This document shows, in pieces, positions 22,127-33,795 of a DNA stretch of 64,000 nt. The notes beneath the pieces are model-generated. The model saw only the letters and a program-made list of their open reading frames with translations. It did no database searches and had not been told where the DNA came from. The position numbers and the translations under genes were made by a program. This DNA is from Erythrophleum ivorense (Eukaryota > Streptophyta > Magnoliopsida > Fabales > Fabaceae): the NCBI GenBank assembly GCA_026724425.1, contig JAIUCV010000004.1, positions 5,280,001-5,344,000 of the forward strand. Direction: 5' to 3'. Each line of letters begins with the position of its first letter. The first letter of the stretch is position 1.

Positions 22127-22288
22127 TATGTAACTAACTTATATTTTAGTTAGTAATATAAGTTAGTTTAGTTAAGCTTTATGTTAATTGGTTGTAAATA
22201 CTATTAGCACAGTGACTCTGTATATAAACCGTTATTGTTAATCGATGAAGTAAGCCATTTTCATTCAATTTCTGATATTTGCGTAACA
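22119..22288 (+). repeat. 3' LTR of copia-1
   Basis: It starts directly after the G7 polypurine tract and ends TAACA, followed by the target-site duplication GTTTT. It differs from the 5' LTR at 8 positions, mostly transitions. Confidence 0.95.
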
Positions 22289-22956
22289 GTTTTTGTTGTG
22301 TGCGATATGTTAGATTCGTTTACTATATAAAAAATTTAAGAACAAAAATAAAAAATAATTTTATAGATAAAAATAACTATTATATTTATATTTTAAAAAA
22401 TATATGAAAAAATAAATATTATTACTATAAAAATATGATAAATATTTCTAAAAAATTTTTTCTTTTTCTTTTACATCACCTATCAAACATATTTTGACTT
22501 TAGTTGTTAACATCTATCTTCATATCATTTCTCTCTCAGCCACGGAAAATATTGGGCCAGTAGTGATAGTGGCTAAATCCATCAGATGAAAAATATTGTA
22601 CACGTACAGTTTCATGTATTGATGTTATCAAGGACTTTAGCTGTTCATATCCATCTTCATGTCATTTCTCTCTTAGCCACTGATAAGAGATCGCCTAATG
22701 TGGGACGTTACACCAACTTTTTTTATGGAAGTATATAGAAAATTCGATCTCTTAGTTTTTCTATTGTTTAATCATCATAACTTGAGATATAAAATATTAT
22801 TATTATAAATTTTAAAACAGTTATTTGAATTTTGAGACAATAAAATCATGGATAATTTGACATAATTAATAAGGGCATGAGTTTCATTAATTATTTTTTT
22901 TCTCTTACTATATTATGTATAATATTGTAGTATTGTAGAAAATGTTAAAACATGTA
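22289..22956. other. Intergenic interval with a short direct repeat
   Basis: A direct repeat of about 48 bp occurs at 22496-22543 and 22632-22679 (both GACTTTAG(T/C)TGTT..., ending CTCTC(A/T)CAGCCAC or a close variant). Copy 2 of the 70-bp dispersed repeat lies at 22710-22781. No gene is seen. Confidence 0.6.
22710..22781 (+). repeat. 70-bp dispersed repeat, copy 2 (partner at 16252-16321)
   Basis: It begins TACACCAACTTTTTTTATGG and keeps the same word order as copy 1. It is preceded by ATGTGGGACGTTACACC. Confidence 0.6.
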
Positions 22957-24110
22957 CAAGTGGGGTTAAAAAAAATACAAAGGACAGAACGACGTCTATT
23001 AAAGAAATATTTATGGATAAGAAAAGTTCTAATCTATAAATTACAAGATAAAGGACAAATTCATGAAAAGCTCAGAGCTAAAATTGGCCTAAAAAACGTG
23101 CATTACGTATCTCGAGATCAATTTTGCCCAATTTAAAGATGGGTGTTCTCGAACTTTCTCAAATTTCACCCTATTAGAAAAAGAAAAAAGTAAGAATACA
23201 TTTTTAAATATCATTTATCCTTTTTTTAAACAAAAATTCTTCCACAACAAAATAGAGATTTGAATTCAAGACATATGACATTATATTCATATAATTATAT
23301 CATACTGAGGATAACGAAACAACAAAAAGTATGAGAATGAAATATTTTATTTGAAATTTTGGACTTAATTATAATAAAGGGAGGACAATTAAATATTTCT
23401 TTCTAAACTTTTAAAATTCTCTAATCTCTGTTGTAATCATGAGGATATGTATGGAAATTGAGAAAAGAAGATAAGAGAAGGAAGTAAAAAATGGAAAAAT
23501 ATAAAAGTGGGAGAACTTTAGAATGTTAGATAAAAATCTTCTATTAACTTTTCTATATATTAATTAATATTTTTTAAAAAAATTTATTGTAATGAAACCT
23601 ATAATTTTGCTATTCTGTATTATTTCTTATTCAAACATATCCTCAATAAGTTTCTCCATCTAAGAGATTTTGGAAGAGAAGAGAAACTAACCATTATGTT
23701 AAACATTGTTTCTTAAACTTTCATAATTTTTAATTTGTGTGATAATTAATATTTGAATGAAAGATATATATAAAAATTTGTAAGAACATATCATAATAAA
23801 TTATTTTGTAACTAAATTCCTCAGCTACCTTATCTACTTCATGAGAAACGGGTAAGACTGTCTATGACTGTAGGGTCAACTAATCAATTATTGATTTGTC
23901 TACTTTGACCTACTTACTACCCTCATCTTCTTGATGTGATTGCCAATTTCCCTCATTAATTTACAGTGATAATCTCATGGTGTAATGTCGTGATATGTAT
24001 GATAGTGGGAGTGGTATGAAAACAGCGTAATAGGTGGTGCAGTTGGTGGGGTTAATAAGCGACAAGGCATTAAGGGATGGGTTAGATATGTACAGCTAGG
24101 CACAAGAAGA
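22957..24110. repeat. Paralogous block A of the ancestral BAHD tandem array
   Basis: This block aligns over its length with block B (31993-33101 plus 33796-33935) and block C (38868-40232). Shared landmarks in the same order: AAGTTCTAA at the start; TTTCACCCTATTAGA and GATTTGAATTCAAGACAT (23259); an AATATTTTATTTGAAA word (23341); TGTAAT..AGGATATGTATG (23431); AAATTCCTCAGCTACC (23813); TGATTGCCAATTTCC (23938); and ATGGGTTAGATATGTA near 24075. There is no coding sequence. With copia-1 removed, it lies about 1.8 kb upstream of the 16.3-kb BAHD fragment's TATA box. Confidence 0.75.
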
Positions 24111-25273
24111 GAGATTGACTTATAAGAAAAAAGTTTCTATAGTGCTTATAAAAATTTTAATAATTTTTAATAAAAATTAAATTAATTTAAATTTATCTAA
24201 CCATTAATCAGAAATTTAAAAAAATTAATTTAATTCAAATTAAATTGGATAAAGAATAAATTAAAATAAACTATTGATAATTGATATATAAATAAAAAAT
24301 ATGTTTTAAGCGATACATATATATTTTTTAATTATTTAAATTAAATTAATTTTGGTTTTTTGAGAAAATTATTAAAATGTGTTATTTTAGATTAAAAAAT
24401 TGGGAGATTAATATTTTTAATTTTTATGATTAAATTATTTTTTATATAATTTTGACATCTAATCATTAATAAAAAATAAAAATTAACTAAATAGATAATT
24501 CTATTATAATTACTTAATTTCTAATTTAAAAAATAGTACTATATTTATTAAAATTTTAATAATTATCTGATAAAAAGTAATATTAATTTAATTTAAATAA
24601 TCTCAAAGAATATATTAATCCCTTACACTATTTTTTTATTTATATATCAATTATTAATAGTTTCTTTTATTCATTCTTTATCCAATTTTATAAGTTATCT
24701 AATCATTAATTAAAAATAAAAATACAAAGCAATTAAATAATTTTATATTATTATTTAATTTATAATTTAAAAGATAATTATTGAAAAATAGATGTAATAT
24801 AAATGAAATTACAAATTTTAAATTAAGAGAGTTAAAATTAATAAATTAACACTTATATAATAATAATATTTAAAAATTTAGAAAAACAACCTAAGACCAA
24901 AATGTAGAATATCTTGCGTTTTGGCCAACACTACGCTCTCTTGGATACTTTCATATAACTCGCATAAGGATGGTCTTGTCTCTCAAATTCCTAATCTCCT
25001 GCCATTTGTAGACCAAACCATCAATGTTTAGGGACATTCAACCTAGTGCAAGCTCTTTCCATCTAACTTGACTCTCAAAATATTACATGTTACACTTAGG
25101 GCCCATTTGGTATGTTATATAAAATAAGGTTTGATAGTACAAGGTATGATAGAATATAACTTGATAAAATTTTAAAATTATATAATATTTGGTATGATAA
25201 TTTATAAAATAATATATCATATAAGATAATGTATCATGTATCTTATAGATTCACCTCACGAAAAATGGTAGGA
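24111..25273. other. AT-rich interval with an imperfect inverted repeat
   Basis: No gene is seen. Arms at about 24244-24300 and 24631-24688 are inverted copies (AATTGGATAAAGAAT...ATTGATATATAAATAAAAAA against its complement). Near 25098 the sequence GGGCCCATTTGGTATG resembles the terminus of hAT-like MITEs, but I found no partner end. Confidence 0.45.
24244..24688. repeat. Imperfect inverted repeat, AT-rich foldback (arms about 57 bp)
   Basis: The left arm 24244-24300 reads TTGGATAAAGAATAAA, ..., ACTATTGATAATTGATATAT, and then AAATAAAAAA. The right arm 24631-24688 is its reverse complement with a few mismatches. The loop is about 330 bp of A/T-rich DNA. It may be a MITE; no terminal duplication was found. 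Confidence 0.5.
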
Positions 25274-25780
25274 TTATTGGATAGTTTAAAATAAAATATT
25301 ATAATTAGAATAATTAAAATAATTTTGATTATAAAATGTTCTATTTTTAAAATATTGTGGTCCACATATTCTAGGAATTTGTGCATTTATATGAGGGCGA
25401 GTGGGAGAGGTCAGTTTAAATACACATTTAAACATCTGAGTCTTACATGAAAAGACTATATTGTTTATTGAAAAATTGACAGTGTGTGAGACTAGGCACC
25501 TGCTGAAAGATTTCTGGCAATGAAACATTTCCCTTAGACCATTACTGAGATTAGACACTTGTCGAATACCCGTATCTGATCAATTCATATCCTTTTTCTT
25601 CTTTTCTCGTGTTTTAATTTCAGATGCATGTGATCAATGTTTTGGAATTAGGTTTCCAACTTTAAAACAAATATGGCTAGAGGCATTTATGCTTTTAATG
25701 GTTCGGCTATTGAATCTCATATTTTGATATTTGAGATTATTGTATATTGTTCAACATGTTTAATTTGTAGGGAATTTATA
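25274..25780 (+). repeat. 5' terminal repeat (LTR plus leader) of copia-2
   Basis: It shares, in order, with the 3' copy: TTAAAATAAAATATTATAAT; a GAGAGGTCAGTTTA or GTGAGGTCAGTTTA word; CTGACAGTGTGTGAGA; the TTTCTGGCAA motif; a stretch around CTGAGATTA...ACACTTG; TTCTTGTGTT or TCTCGTGTT; TGTGATCAATGTTTTG; and an ATGGCTA...GGCATTTATGC or GGTATTTATGCC word. It has an extra insertion (TAGGCACCTGCTGAAAG, 25493-25509) relative to the 3' copy. The start TATTGG has lost the canonical TG. Confidence 0.65.
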
Positions 25781-26459
25781 TAGAAATTTAGAATTACTTT
25801 CATGTGTTATTAAAGCCACCTAGGTTGCTTCTGGCTAGTGATGCTTTTTACAATTTTTATTATTCAAACATAATCTTTTTTTTTTGGGGGCAATGTTTAC
25901 GACTACATGTATATTGGCTATATTGTTCGAATTTATGCTTTATAGTCAATATAGAATCTGGATAATGTCTTATAATGCCTTTTTGTGCTTGAAAACCCAT
26001 TGTGAAGAAGCTCAAAACATTTTTATTTCTACCATTAAAAGCTAAGAATTTTCTAACTGAATTTTGCCCATTTTGAGCACAAAAATACTCCATTGCTATT
26101 TTCTGATGAATTTTCTCTTTTAGAACATCGAAAATGGAGTTATATAAGCATGGAAAGTATCATGTCAAAATTCAAGTTTAAAAATAGGTTAGACTAGGAT
26201 CGGGTTGATCTAACTAAAGTTCAAAGATGACTTATATGACAAGTTATTTTGGCACTTGACCAAAACGATATGCTGTTTTGATATCCCTTTGTTGGTTGAT
26301 TTTTAAAAAAATATTGAGAAGTCAAAATGTGTGTTTCCTTTAAATGCATTTGCTTACGTTGGATCTTTTGGGCTGAATGCACCAACTTTTGAAACCATTT
26401 TATATTTTCAATTAAAATGATTTTCTGAAATAGGAATCAACTTGTAGTGTTTGGACTCA

Positions 26460-27000
26460 TTTTTTTGGGTGGAAAAAATTAGACTTCAAGCAAAAATATA
26501 TTTTAGACCTATTTTTTGGGGTAAAAAATGATTTACAGGCCTATTTTGAGTTTTTTAGGTATTTTTTTGGCAAAAGTTTAATATAGGCCTTTGGGCAGAA
26601 AACGTTTTTTGTCATTTTGGGCCATTTGCAATTATGTTTTTTGGCATTTTCGATAGTCTAAATCAAGTTTTGATCCAAAAAATTGTGTAAAATTAACTTA
26701 GCTGCTATTTGATTTGTCTTATTATTAGAAAATTATTTTAGGTCATTTAAGAACATTTAGGACTTTTTGAAAATTATTTTGGTGCTATTTAATTTTGTCT
26801 AAATTATGAAAAATTATTATTTTGGCATATTTGGGAGTAAAAATTAATTTGAGTGCCATTTAAAATTTTGTCCTATTTTGGAAAATTATTTTTAGCCAAT
26901 TTTGAAACATTTGGAATTTTGTGAAAAATTATTTTAATATCATTTAATTTTGTCTAAATTACAAAAAAATTATTTTGGATGATTTTGGCATATGTGAGAT
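26460..27000 (+). repeat. Diverged short-period repeats in the copia-2 internal region
   Basis: Words such as AAAATTATTTTGG, TTTAATTTTGTCTAAATTA and CATTTGG recur every 50-70 bp in varying order from about 26,690 to 26,990. Similar T-rich 'TTTTTTGG' phrases run from 26,460. There is no coding sequence. It is probably decayed minisatellite DNA within the element. Confidence 0.45.
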
Positions 27001-28299
27001 AAATCTAAAGGAAAAATGTTAATTAATTAATCACATACAGCTTCATTGGTTAATTAATTTTAAAATTCTCATAAGTCATTATTATATGAGTGCATATATA
27101 TGTTTTAATGTACATAATAAACCTAGATGTCTTGTGATTAGTACATTCAATTAAGGAGTAACCACAATATCCTTACATAACTATAACTATGCATTCTTTG
27201 TTTGTTTTAACAAGCATATATATCATATAAGGATTAAAAACATCAATTCTAATTAGGTACGTAGTTATAATGTATCTTTGTTACAAGCAAATAGTTATAA
27301 CTATATACTTGATTAGAATGAAATAGAAATTGCTTCATGTCTTTTAAGTAGGCCGCAAGCATTAGGAAGCATGAATGCCTTTTAGTTTTATCATAAATAA
27401 TACATAAATTTATGCTATGGTAAAGTCTTGACCCATAGGTAGAGTTTAGTGATACAAAATTTATGTTTATTATGTCTTGCATTGATAAACACACATTTAA
27501 AATGTGATGATTGTTTACCTCGTATAGTATTTGTGTAAGCATGATTAAAATTAAATCCTAAATGTGTAGTATTATCATCTCTTTTAATTGCTAAAATTGC
27601 CAATAGACTATTTTGATTTGAGACAATTTTAAAGCATAGAAGGAGGCAATTCTCCTTTATTAGGTGTGTCTTGACCTTAACTATGCTCAAAGATAAGAAG
27701 AGCCTAGCACTAGCATACAATCTAAGATAATAATGTATGAGTGTTGAGAGCGATTTAATTATCTTAACAAAATGTTTATTTAATGTCATTTACGGGCTAG
27801 TTGTCTTGGGTTCATATTTGAATATGAAAAGGTTAAGGACTATTTATAGGCCATAAACAAAATTTAGAAGTCATCAGATAAGTCAATAGCTAATACACTC
27901 ATAGTAAAGTAATTCTCCATAAAGTAAACCAGCATTAAAGATGTGCAAAAATACATAATGCAAACATGAGACATAGAGATCCATATTTTTATTCTTGGTG
28001 CCAACAATCCTCAATTAGCCACCTTGTCAATATGACCCATCATAGATTTCTTATAAACACACAGAATGAAAAATGGACAATAAATGTCTTATTAGACATG
28101 TTGTGTACATAAAAACAATAGACTCATTTTTGGAAGGTGGTAAGGTTTGACATAAGGTTTATTTAGTTACTAGCTAGCTCCAAGAAGAAAGGTCATAAAG
28201 GAATAAGCATATAAGGAATAATTGCCTTAATGGAAAAAGCCTAGCTAGAGAAGAAAATATATACTCTTATCTCTAGTGCATTTTGAATCTCATTTAATT

Positions 28300-31066
28300 C
28301 AAACTTGTTATGAATGAGAATTCTTAAAAGATTGAGACATGTATCCATTGAGATAATCAAAGGGTTGGTAAAGAATGGGATTCTTGAATCCCCAAACCTT
28401 ATTAACTTTGATACATTTGTGTGGATTATATTAAAGGGTAACTAAACCGACATGCCACTTAAAGGAGCTAGAAGAATTTTTGAATTGTAAAATTTTTTAA
28501 TTGTTAGGGACTATACACACTAATATCTATTGTCTTAATTTACATTCTAATGGTCATAAATATTTTATTCCCTTTATTGGTGACTTCTCACACTACATAT
28601 ATATCTACTCGCCTTATAATTAAAGTGAGGCACATGATGCTTTTAAAAAGTATAAAGTAGAGGTAGAAAAACAAACTAGAAAATAGATAAAGATATTGAG
28701 ATATGATAACAGAGGTGGATATTTAGTAGGTACACTAGTAATAAATAGGCACTTAGTTCATTTGCTGGCTTCCTTTAGAAGCATAATATAGTTGCATAGT
28801 ACGCAATGGTTAGCTCACTTGATATGAATGGTATGGTTGAAAACAAGAACAAAATACTATAAAATATGGTAAAGGGTATGTTTAGCAACTCCAAACTTCA
28901 TATTTCTTTGTGAAGAGATACACGGAAGACAATAATGTATATTTTAAATAGAGTTCCAATAAAGGTTGTCTCTAAGACATTTTGAAAAGGTTGGAAACCC
29001 AATTTGAATTATACAAGTGCATGGAATTGTCATGCAGAAATAAGAGTATATAACACACATGAAAGGAAGTTAAATCTAATGACTATCACTACACATTTTA
29101 TTTGTTATGAAAAGAACTTTAAAGAATATAAGTTCTATTGTCTTTCATATTCAACGAGATTTGTTGAATATAGAGATGCCAACTTCCTTGAAAATGATAT
29201 AATTAGTGGAAGTGATCACCTACATGACTTAGTCACTAAGAAAGATCACATACAATAAACTACCTTTACTAGTCATAGTGAAACATTAGTTTTACATGAC
29301 CTATCCTATTGGGTTGAATGTAGAACATAATAAAGCTTTTAGAATCCTAATTGATCATGTTAGAAATTAGGAGCATATTTATTGTGAAGATCATACCATT
29401 CATGATGAGGCACCTCATAATGTAAAAGAGACAACTCAACTAGTGATAGAAGATACTTCTATTGAGCAACCTCAACCTTTACAACAAGTTGAATTAAGAA
29501 GATAACACCTAGTTATTACATGGTGTACCTTACTAAATTTAATTATGACATAAGTATTAAGAATAATCTTGTAACATTTTCTCAAAAAATGAGCTATGAG
29601 AATTCTAAATTATGACATAATGATAATGCCATGATTGATGAAATAGAATCCATGGCAAATAGCAATATTTAAGACCTTGTAGAGTTGCCTAGTAAGGTCT
29701 AAGCAATTGGCTATTAATGGGTCCTTAGGACCAAAAGAGATTCATTAGGAAACATTGAGTGTCACAAAGTAAGGTTGATTGCTAAGGGTTTTACCTAAAA
29801 AGAAGGGTTTGATTATAGAGAGACTTGCTCTCTTATATCTAAAAAGAATTCCTTCCATATTATCATAGCATTAGTAGTCTATTTTGATTTAGAATTGCAC
29901 TAGATAAATAACTAAAAGGGTTTGCCTCAAATGCCAATGAGAATTTAATGTATAAATTAAAAAAGTCAATTTATAGACTCAAGCAAGTCTCACAATAATG
30001 ATATCTTAAATTTCATAATGTAATCATATCTTTTAATTTCATTAAGAACATCATGGATCAATGTGTATACTACAAGATTAATGGGAGCAAGGTCATACTA
30101 TTGGTCTTATATATGGATGAAATATTGCTTGCTTCAAATGACTTTGGGTTGTTGTATGAGGTAAAAAAATTATTGTTCAAGAATTTCAAAATGAAGGATT
30201 TTGCTGCGATATCATATGTCACTAACATTAGGATCCATAAATATAAGTCTCAAGGTATCTCGGAACTATCACAAAAAACCTATATAAATAAAATCCTTGA
30301 ATGATTTGGAATGAAAGAATATTCACCTAGTGTGGCACCTACTGTGAAAGGGGACAAATTTAGATTGTTTCAATGTCTCAATAATGAATTGAAAAGAAAA
30401 AAGATAGAGAATGTTCCCTATCCTTCAATGATTGGAAGCCTTATGTATGAACAAATTTGTACAAAGCCTGATATAACTTTTGGTATAAATATGTTAGGAA
30501 GATATCAAAGTAATTAAGGAATTGATTATTAGAAATTTATAAAGAAAAATATAAGGTGCCTTCAAAATACTAAAAAATATATGCTTACTTATAGAAAAAC
30601 TGACAACTTAAAGGTTATTGGTTATTTAAACTTAGATTTGGTAGGATACTTGGATACAAAAAAGTTAACATATAGATACATTTTTCTACCAGCTATGAAG
30701 CTATCTCTTAGAGAAATGCAAAACAATCCATGATAACTACATCTACTATAAAAGCTAAGTTTTATTTCCTATTTTGAGGCAAGTTCACAAAGTATATGGC
30801 TAAGAAATTTCATTATTAAACTTAAGATTATAAATTCAGTCTTTAGGCCCATTAAAATTTAATGCAACAATACAGTTTTGGTTTTCTTAGCTAACAATAA
30901 CAAAAGTGAGAGTCAAAGTAAATACATTAACATCAAGTACTTAACTTTAAGAGAATAGATTAAAGTTGATTGGGTGATCATAGAGCACATTTAAACTAAA
31001 AAAATGTTAGTTGATTGTTTAATTAAAAGAATGCATTCAAAAGAGTTTAAGAATCATATGTCTTGA
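28300..31066 (+). pseudogene. Copia-2 pol relic (integrase, reverse transcriptase, RNase H)
   Basis: The fragmentary translation follows a Tnt1-like copia pol. GAG-pre-integrase sequence KNGILESPNLINFDTFV is at about 28360-28420. Integrase sequence GHKYFIPFIGDFSHYIYIY is at about 28552-28610 and a decayed RYDNRGGY near 28700. The open stretch 29004-29258 carries AEIRVYNTHERKLN and FVEYRDANFLENDIISGSDH. Reverse transcriptase is clearest at 30053-30304, where the catalytic motif reads YMDEILLAS instead of YVDDILLAS, and in PYPSMIGSLMYEQICTKPDI near 30417. RNase H and tail remnants end FKNHMS at 31063. Stops and frameshifts are frequent, and the YVDD to YMDE change would itself abolish reverse transcriptase activity. 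Confidence 0.85.
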
Positions 31067-31378
31067 ATAAGTCAAAGCCCATATTTGGTCTAGTTAAAGT
31101 ACGTAGAGTAATGAAATTTCGAATTATGGTTTATTGTCTCTTTATATATTTGTATATATTTTGTAAGAATAACAAACACTTGAGTTTGAACCCAAATAAA
31201 CGTTTGAGTTTTATTTATAAAGTTCAAATAAGTTATAAAATTTAAAGACATGATACAAGTGATGCATAGAAGATAATATTTGTTTATTAAAAAATTTAGT
31301 GTTGTGATTCTATAATATGTGTTTAGTTTACCTATAGACATGCTATATGGCAAATAATATTTAGGTTAAGTGGGAAAA

Positions 31379-31846
31379 TGTTGGATATTTTAAAATAAAA
31401 TATTATAATTAAAATAATCTTAATTATAGAATATTCTCCTTTCAAAATATGATGGCCTAAGTATTTTAGGGATATGTCATATAGGCAATTATTTAAGAGT
31501 GGGTAGGTGAGGTCAGTTTAGATACACGTTTCAATATTTGAGTTTTTGATGGGAAAACTACGTTGTTTTTAAAAACTGACAGTGTGTGAGAGGGTTTCTG
31601 GCAAAGAAAGATTTTCCCTAAGAGATTATCATTGAGATTAAACACTTGCTGGAAAACCACATCTGATAAATTCACATACTTTTTTTCCTTCTCCTTTTCT
31701 TGTGTTGAATTTCAAATACTTGTGATCAATGTTTTGAAATTCATTATGGCTAATGGTATTTATGCCTTTAATATTTCTACTGTTGAATCTCATCTATTGA
31801 TATTTAAGATTATCATGTGTTATTGAACAATGTTTAATTTGCAGAG
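31379..31846 (+). repeat. 3' terminal repeat of copia-2
   Basis: It starts with the canonical LTR-like TGTTGGATATTT and runs in parallel with the 5' segment to the shared TGTTTAATTTG(C/T)AG at 31,834-31,848. Similarity includes an ATG-started coding-looking phrase (MANGIYAFN against MARGIYAFN), so either the LTR contains this phrase or the right end is a second, truncated LTR-plus-gag start. Confidence 0.6.
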
Positions 31847-31848
31847 AC

Positions 31849-31992
31849 TTCATGCAGAAAATTTAAATGCCCTTGGATCGTTTGCATTAGCTGCACAAGG
31901 TATAGTAAAAGAAAGAAAGAAAGGAATAGGGATGTGCTTCTACTGCACCCTCTGCAATATAACAAAGAATCTTAAGGTGTTTCCAGCAAACG
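31849..31992 (+). other. Exon-like segment of unknown origin
   Basis: After TTTAATTTGCAG (a good 3' splice site) the frame reads RLHAENLNALGSFALAAQ, followed by AAG|GTATAG, a good 5' splice site, at about 31902. The open frame itself runs on to 32036. I do not recognise the peptide. It lies between copia-2 and paralogous block B, with no counterpart in block A. It could be a captured exon or chance. Confidence 0.2.
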
Positions 31993-33101
31993 AGTGGGGT
32001 TCAAAAAAAGAAACAACAAATAGAGATATTTATTAGAGACATGTTTATTGATCCGTAAAGTTCTAATCCAATAATTATAAGGTAGGACAAAATCATTAAA
32101 AACTCGACCGCTTCAAAAATAGAAACAAGTTAAAATTTGCCTCAAGATGCATGCATTTGACATCTTAAGATCAATTTTAACTAATTCAAAATTGGGCACT
32201 TCGAAGTTTTTTTAATTTCACCCTATTAGATAAAATGAGAATACATTTTTCAATGTTATTTATTTATTTATTCTTTCATAACAGAATAAAGATTTGAATT
32301 CAAGACATAATAGAAATTATTCATATACTTAGATCATACTTAGATATGTTTATATAGAGGACAATGGAAAAATATAAAGTATGAGATTGGAATATTTTAT
32401 TTGAAAATTTGAACTTAATTATAAGAAAGGGAAGACAATGGAATTTTTTTCTAACCTTTAAAATTCTCTTCATTTCTCTATTGTAATTGCAAGGATATGT
32501 ATGCGGAAATTGAGAACAGAAGATAAGAGAAGGACCAAAAAAAAAAAAGGATGCAAAATAAAGGTTTAATATTTTTTTTAATCTTGTTCCAAAATGTTTT
32601 AAATTGGGGAACTTAAAAGTTGGAGAATTTTATAATGTTGGTTAAAAATATTCTATTATCCTCTCTATTTATTAATATACTTTAAAAAAGAAAAATATTT
32701 TAATGAAATTTATAATTTTTTATTTTCTATTATTTCTTATCTAAATATACCCTTAATTAAGTTCTTACAATCTAAGTGATTTTGAGAGAGAAGAGAAACT
32801 GTAGCCATTAACTATTATGGCAAAAATTGTTTCTCAAAATTTCATATTTTTAAAATTAAACTTGATAATTAATATTTGAATGAAAGATATATAAAAATTT
32901 GTAAAAGCATATTATAATATATTATTTTGTGGCTAAATTCTTCAGCCACCTCACCTTCTTCGCGGGAAATGGATAATAAGACGTTATAAACTGTAGATTT
33001 ATCAATTATTGATTTGTCTACCTTGAACTTCTTACTTAACCCTCGTATACTTCTTGATGTGATTGCCAATTGCCTCATTATTTTTTAGTTATAATATCAT
33101 G
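31993..33101. repeat. Paralogous block B, left part
   Basis: It aligns with block A from GTGGGGTT (31995) onward. It shares AAGTTCTAATCC, TTTCACCCTATTAGA (32219), GATTTGAATTCAAGACATA (32291), AATATTTTATTTGAAAATTTG (32391), GGATATGTATG (32493), AAATTCTTCAGCCACCT (32935) and TGATTGCCAATTGCC (33059). It is interrupted after 33101 by a 694-bp insertion. The block ends about 0.9 kb from the 3' end of the BAHD pseudogene. Confidence 0.75.
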
Positions 33102-33795
33102 TAGATTTCATCATGGGTTAGAAAGCCTACCCAACCCGACGAGCCCAACTAAAAAAACTGAATATAAGTATAAAAGAATTTGATAAAAAATAAGTTTATT
33201 GTAAAATAGCCAGAATGTAAAATGGGTTGAACTTAGATTTGATAAAAAATAAGCTTATTTTAAAATAGCCAGAATGTAAAATGGGTTGGACTTGGGTGTT
33301 TTTAAAAGTTGACTCATATTATAATTATTTTTTATATATTATTAATAAATAATATTATTAAAAAAATTACTTATAACTACAAATGTAAATAAAAAAAATT
33401 ATATGACATGTATGATTATTTTTATTTTTATTATTACTCGTTGTATATATATTATTAAAAATAAATTATAATTCAAACAAAATAAATTATTGATCAATAA
33501 TATTATTAAAAAAATTATTATCTTGAGGAGTTTTATTGTTTCATATATATTTCAAGTGATTTAAATTTCTTACAATATCTTACTTGGACTATTTGATATT
33601 TAAAACAAACAAAAAATGGGTCGCTAAGCAATAAAATATAAATATTTAATATTTAAAATTTAAAAAATATATATATAACAAAATTAAAACGGCCCATTTT
33701 TAACTGCGTCAAACCAGAGTATAACTTAAATTCTTTTGTAAATTTTTTTATGAGCCTAATCTATTTCTAACGGAGTTCAACCGGTGATTTGGTCA
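33102..33795. mobile_element. 694-bp insertion in block B with 9-bp target-site duplication
   Basis: Block A is continuous here, whereas block B is split. The word AATATCATG (33093-33101) before the insertion and AATCTCATG (33796-33804) after it are a 9-bp direct repeat with one mismatch, and block A has a single AATCTCATG. A 9-bp duplication is typical of Mutator-like (MULE) elements. Terminal inverted repeats are weak at best (GGGTTAGAAAG against GTTAGAAATAG). No coding sequence is present, so a non-autonomous element is likely. Confidence 0.5.
33179..33297 (+). repeat. 59-bp tandem repeat, two copies, inside the insertion
   Basis: Two copies start TTTGATAAAAAATAAG at 33179 and 33238 and share AAAATAGCCAGAATGTAAAA and then TGGGTTG. 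They differ at few positions. Confidence 0.85.

Larger units (their letters stand above)
17696..22288 (+). mobile_element. Copia-1: near-complete Ty1/copia LTR retrotransposon
   Basis: This is a 4.59-kb element with 170-bp LTRs (17696-17865 and 22119-22288), both beginning TGTTATAATATG and ending ACA. The primer site TGGTATCAGAGC (17866-17877, initiator tRNA-Met type) directly follows the 5' LTR, and a G7 polypurine tract (22112-22118) precedes the 3' LTR. The flanking 5-mer GTTTT is present at 17691-17695 and 22289-22293, a clean target-site duplication. I count 8 differences between the two LTRs over 170 bp (about 5%), so insertion is fairly recent on a scale of a few million years, depending on the rate assumed. 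The short LTRs and small size suggest the Ale/Retrofit part of copia; that assignment is tentative. The polyprotein is broken. Confidence 0.95.
25274..31846 (+). mobile_element. Copia-2: old, decayed Ty1/copia element
   Basis: A long element bounded by two similar terminal segments (25274-25780 and 31379-31846), with recognisable but heavily interrupted copia pol sequence between. The right segment starts TGTTGGATATTTTAAAATAA after a purine-rich AAGTGGGAAAA, as expected for a 3' LTR behind a polypurine tract. The order GAG-pre-integrase, integrase, reverse transcriptase, RNase H identifies it as Ty1/copia of the Tnt1-like type. Many small indels and stops, and clear divergence of the terminal segments, make it much older than copia-1. 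I found no matching target-site duplication and no clean primer site. Confidence 0.75.

Noticed and set aside
25098..25273. GGGCCCATTTGGTATG as the end of a hAT-type MITE
   Set aside because: No inverted partner end or 8-bp duplication was found nearby, so it is only mentioned in the interval description.
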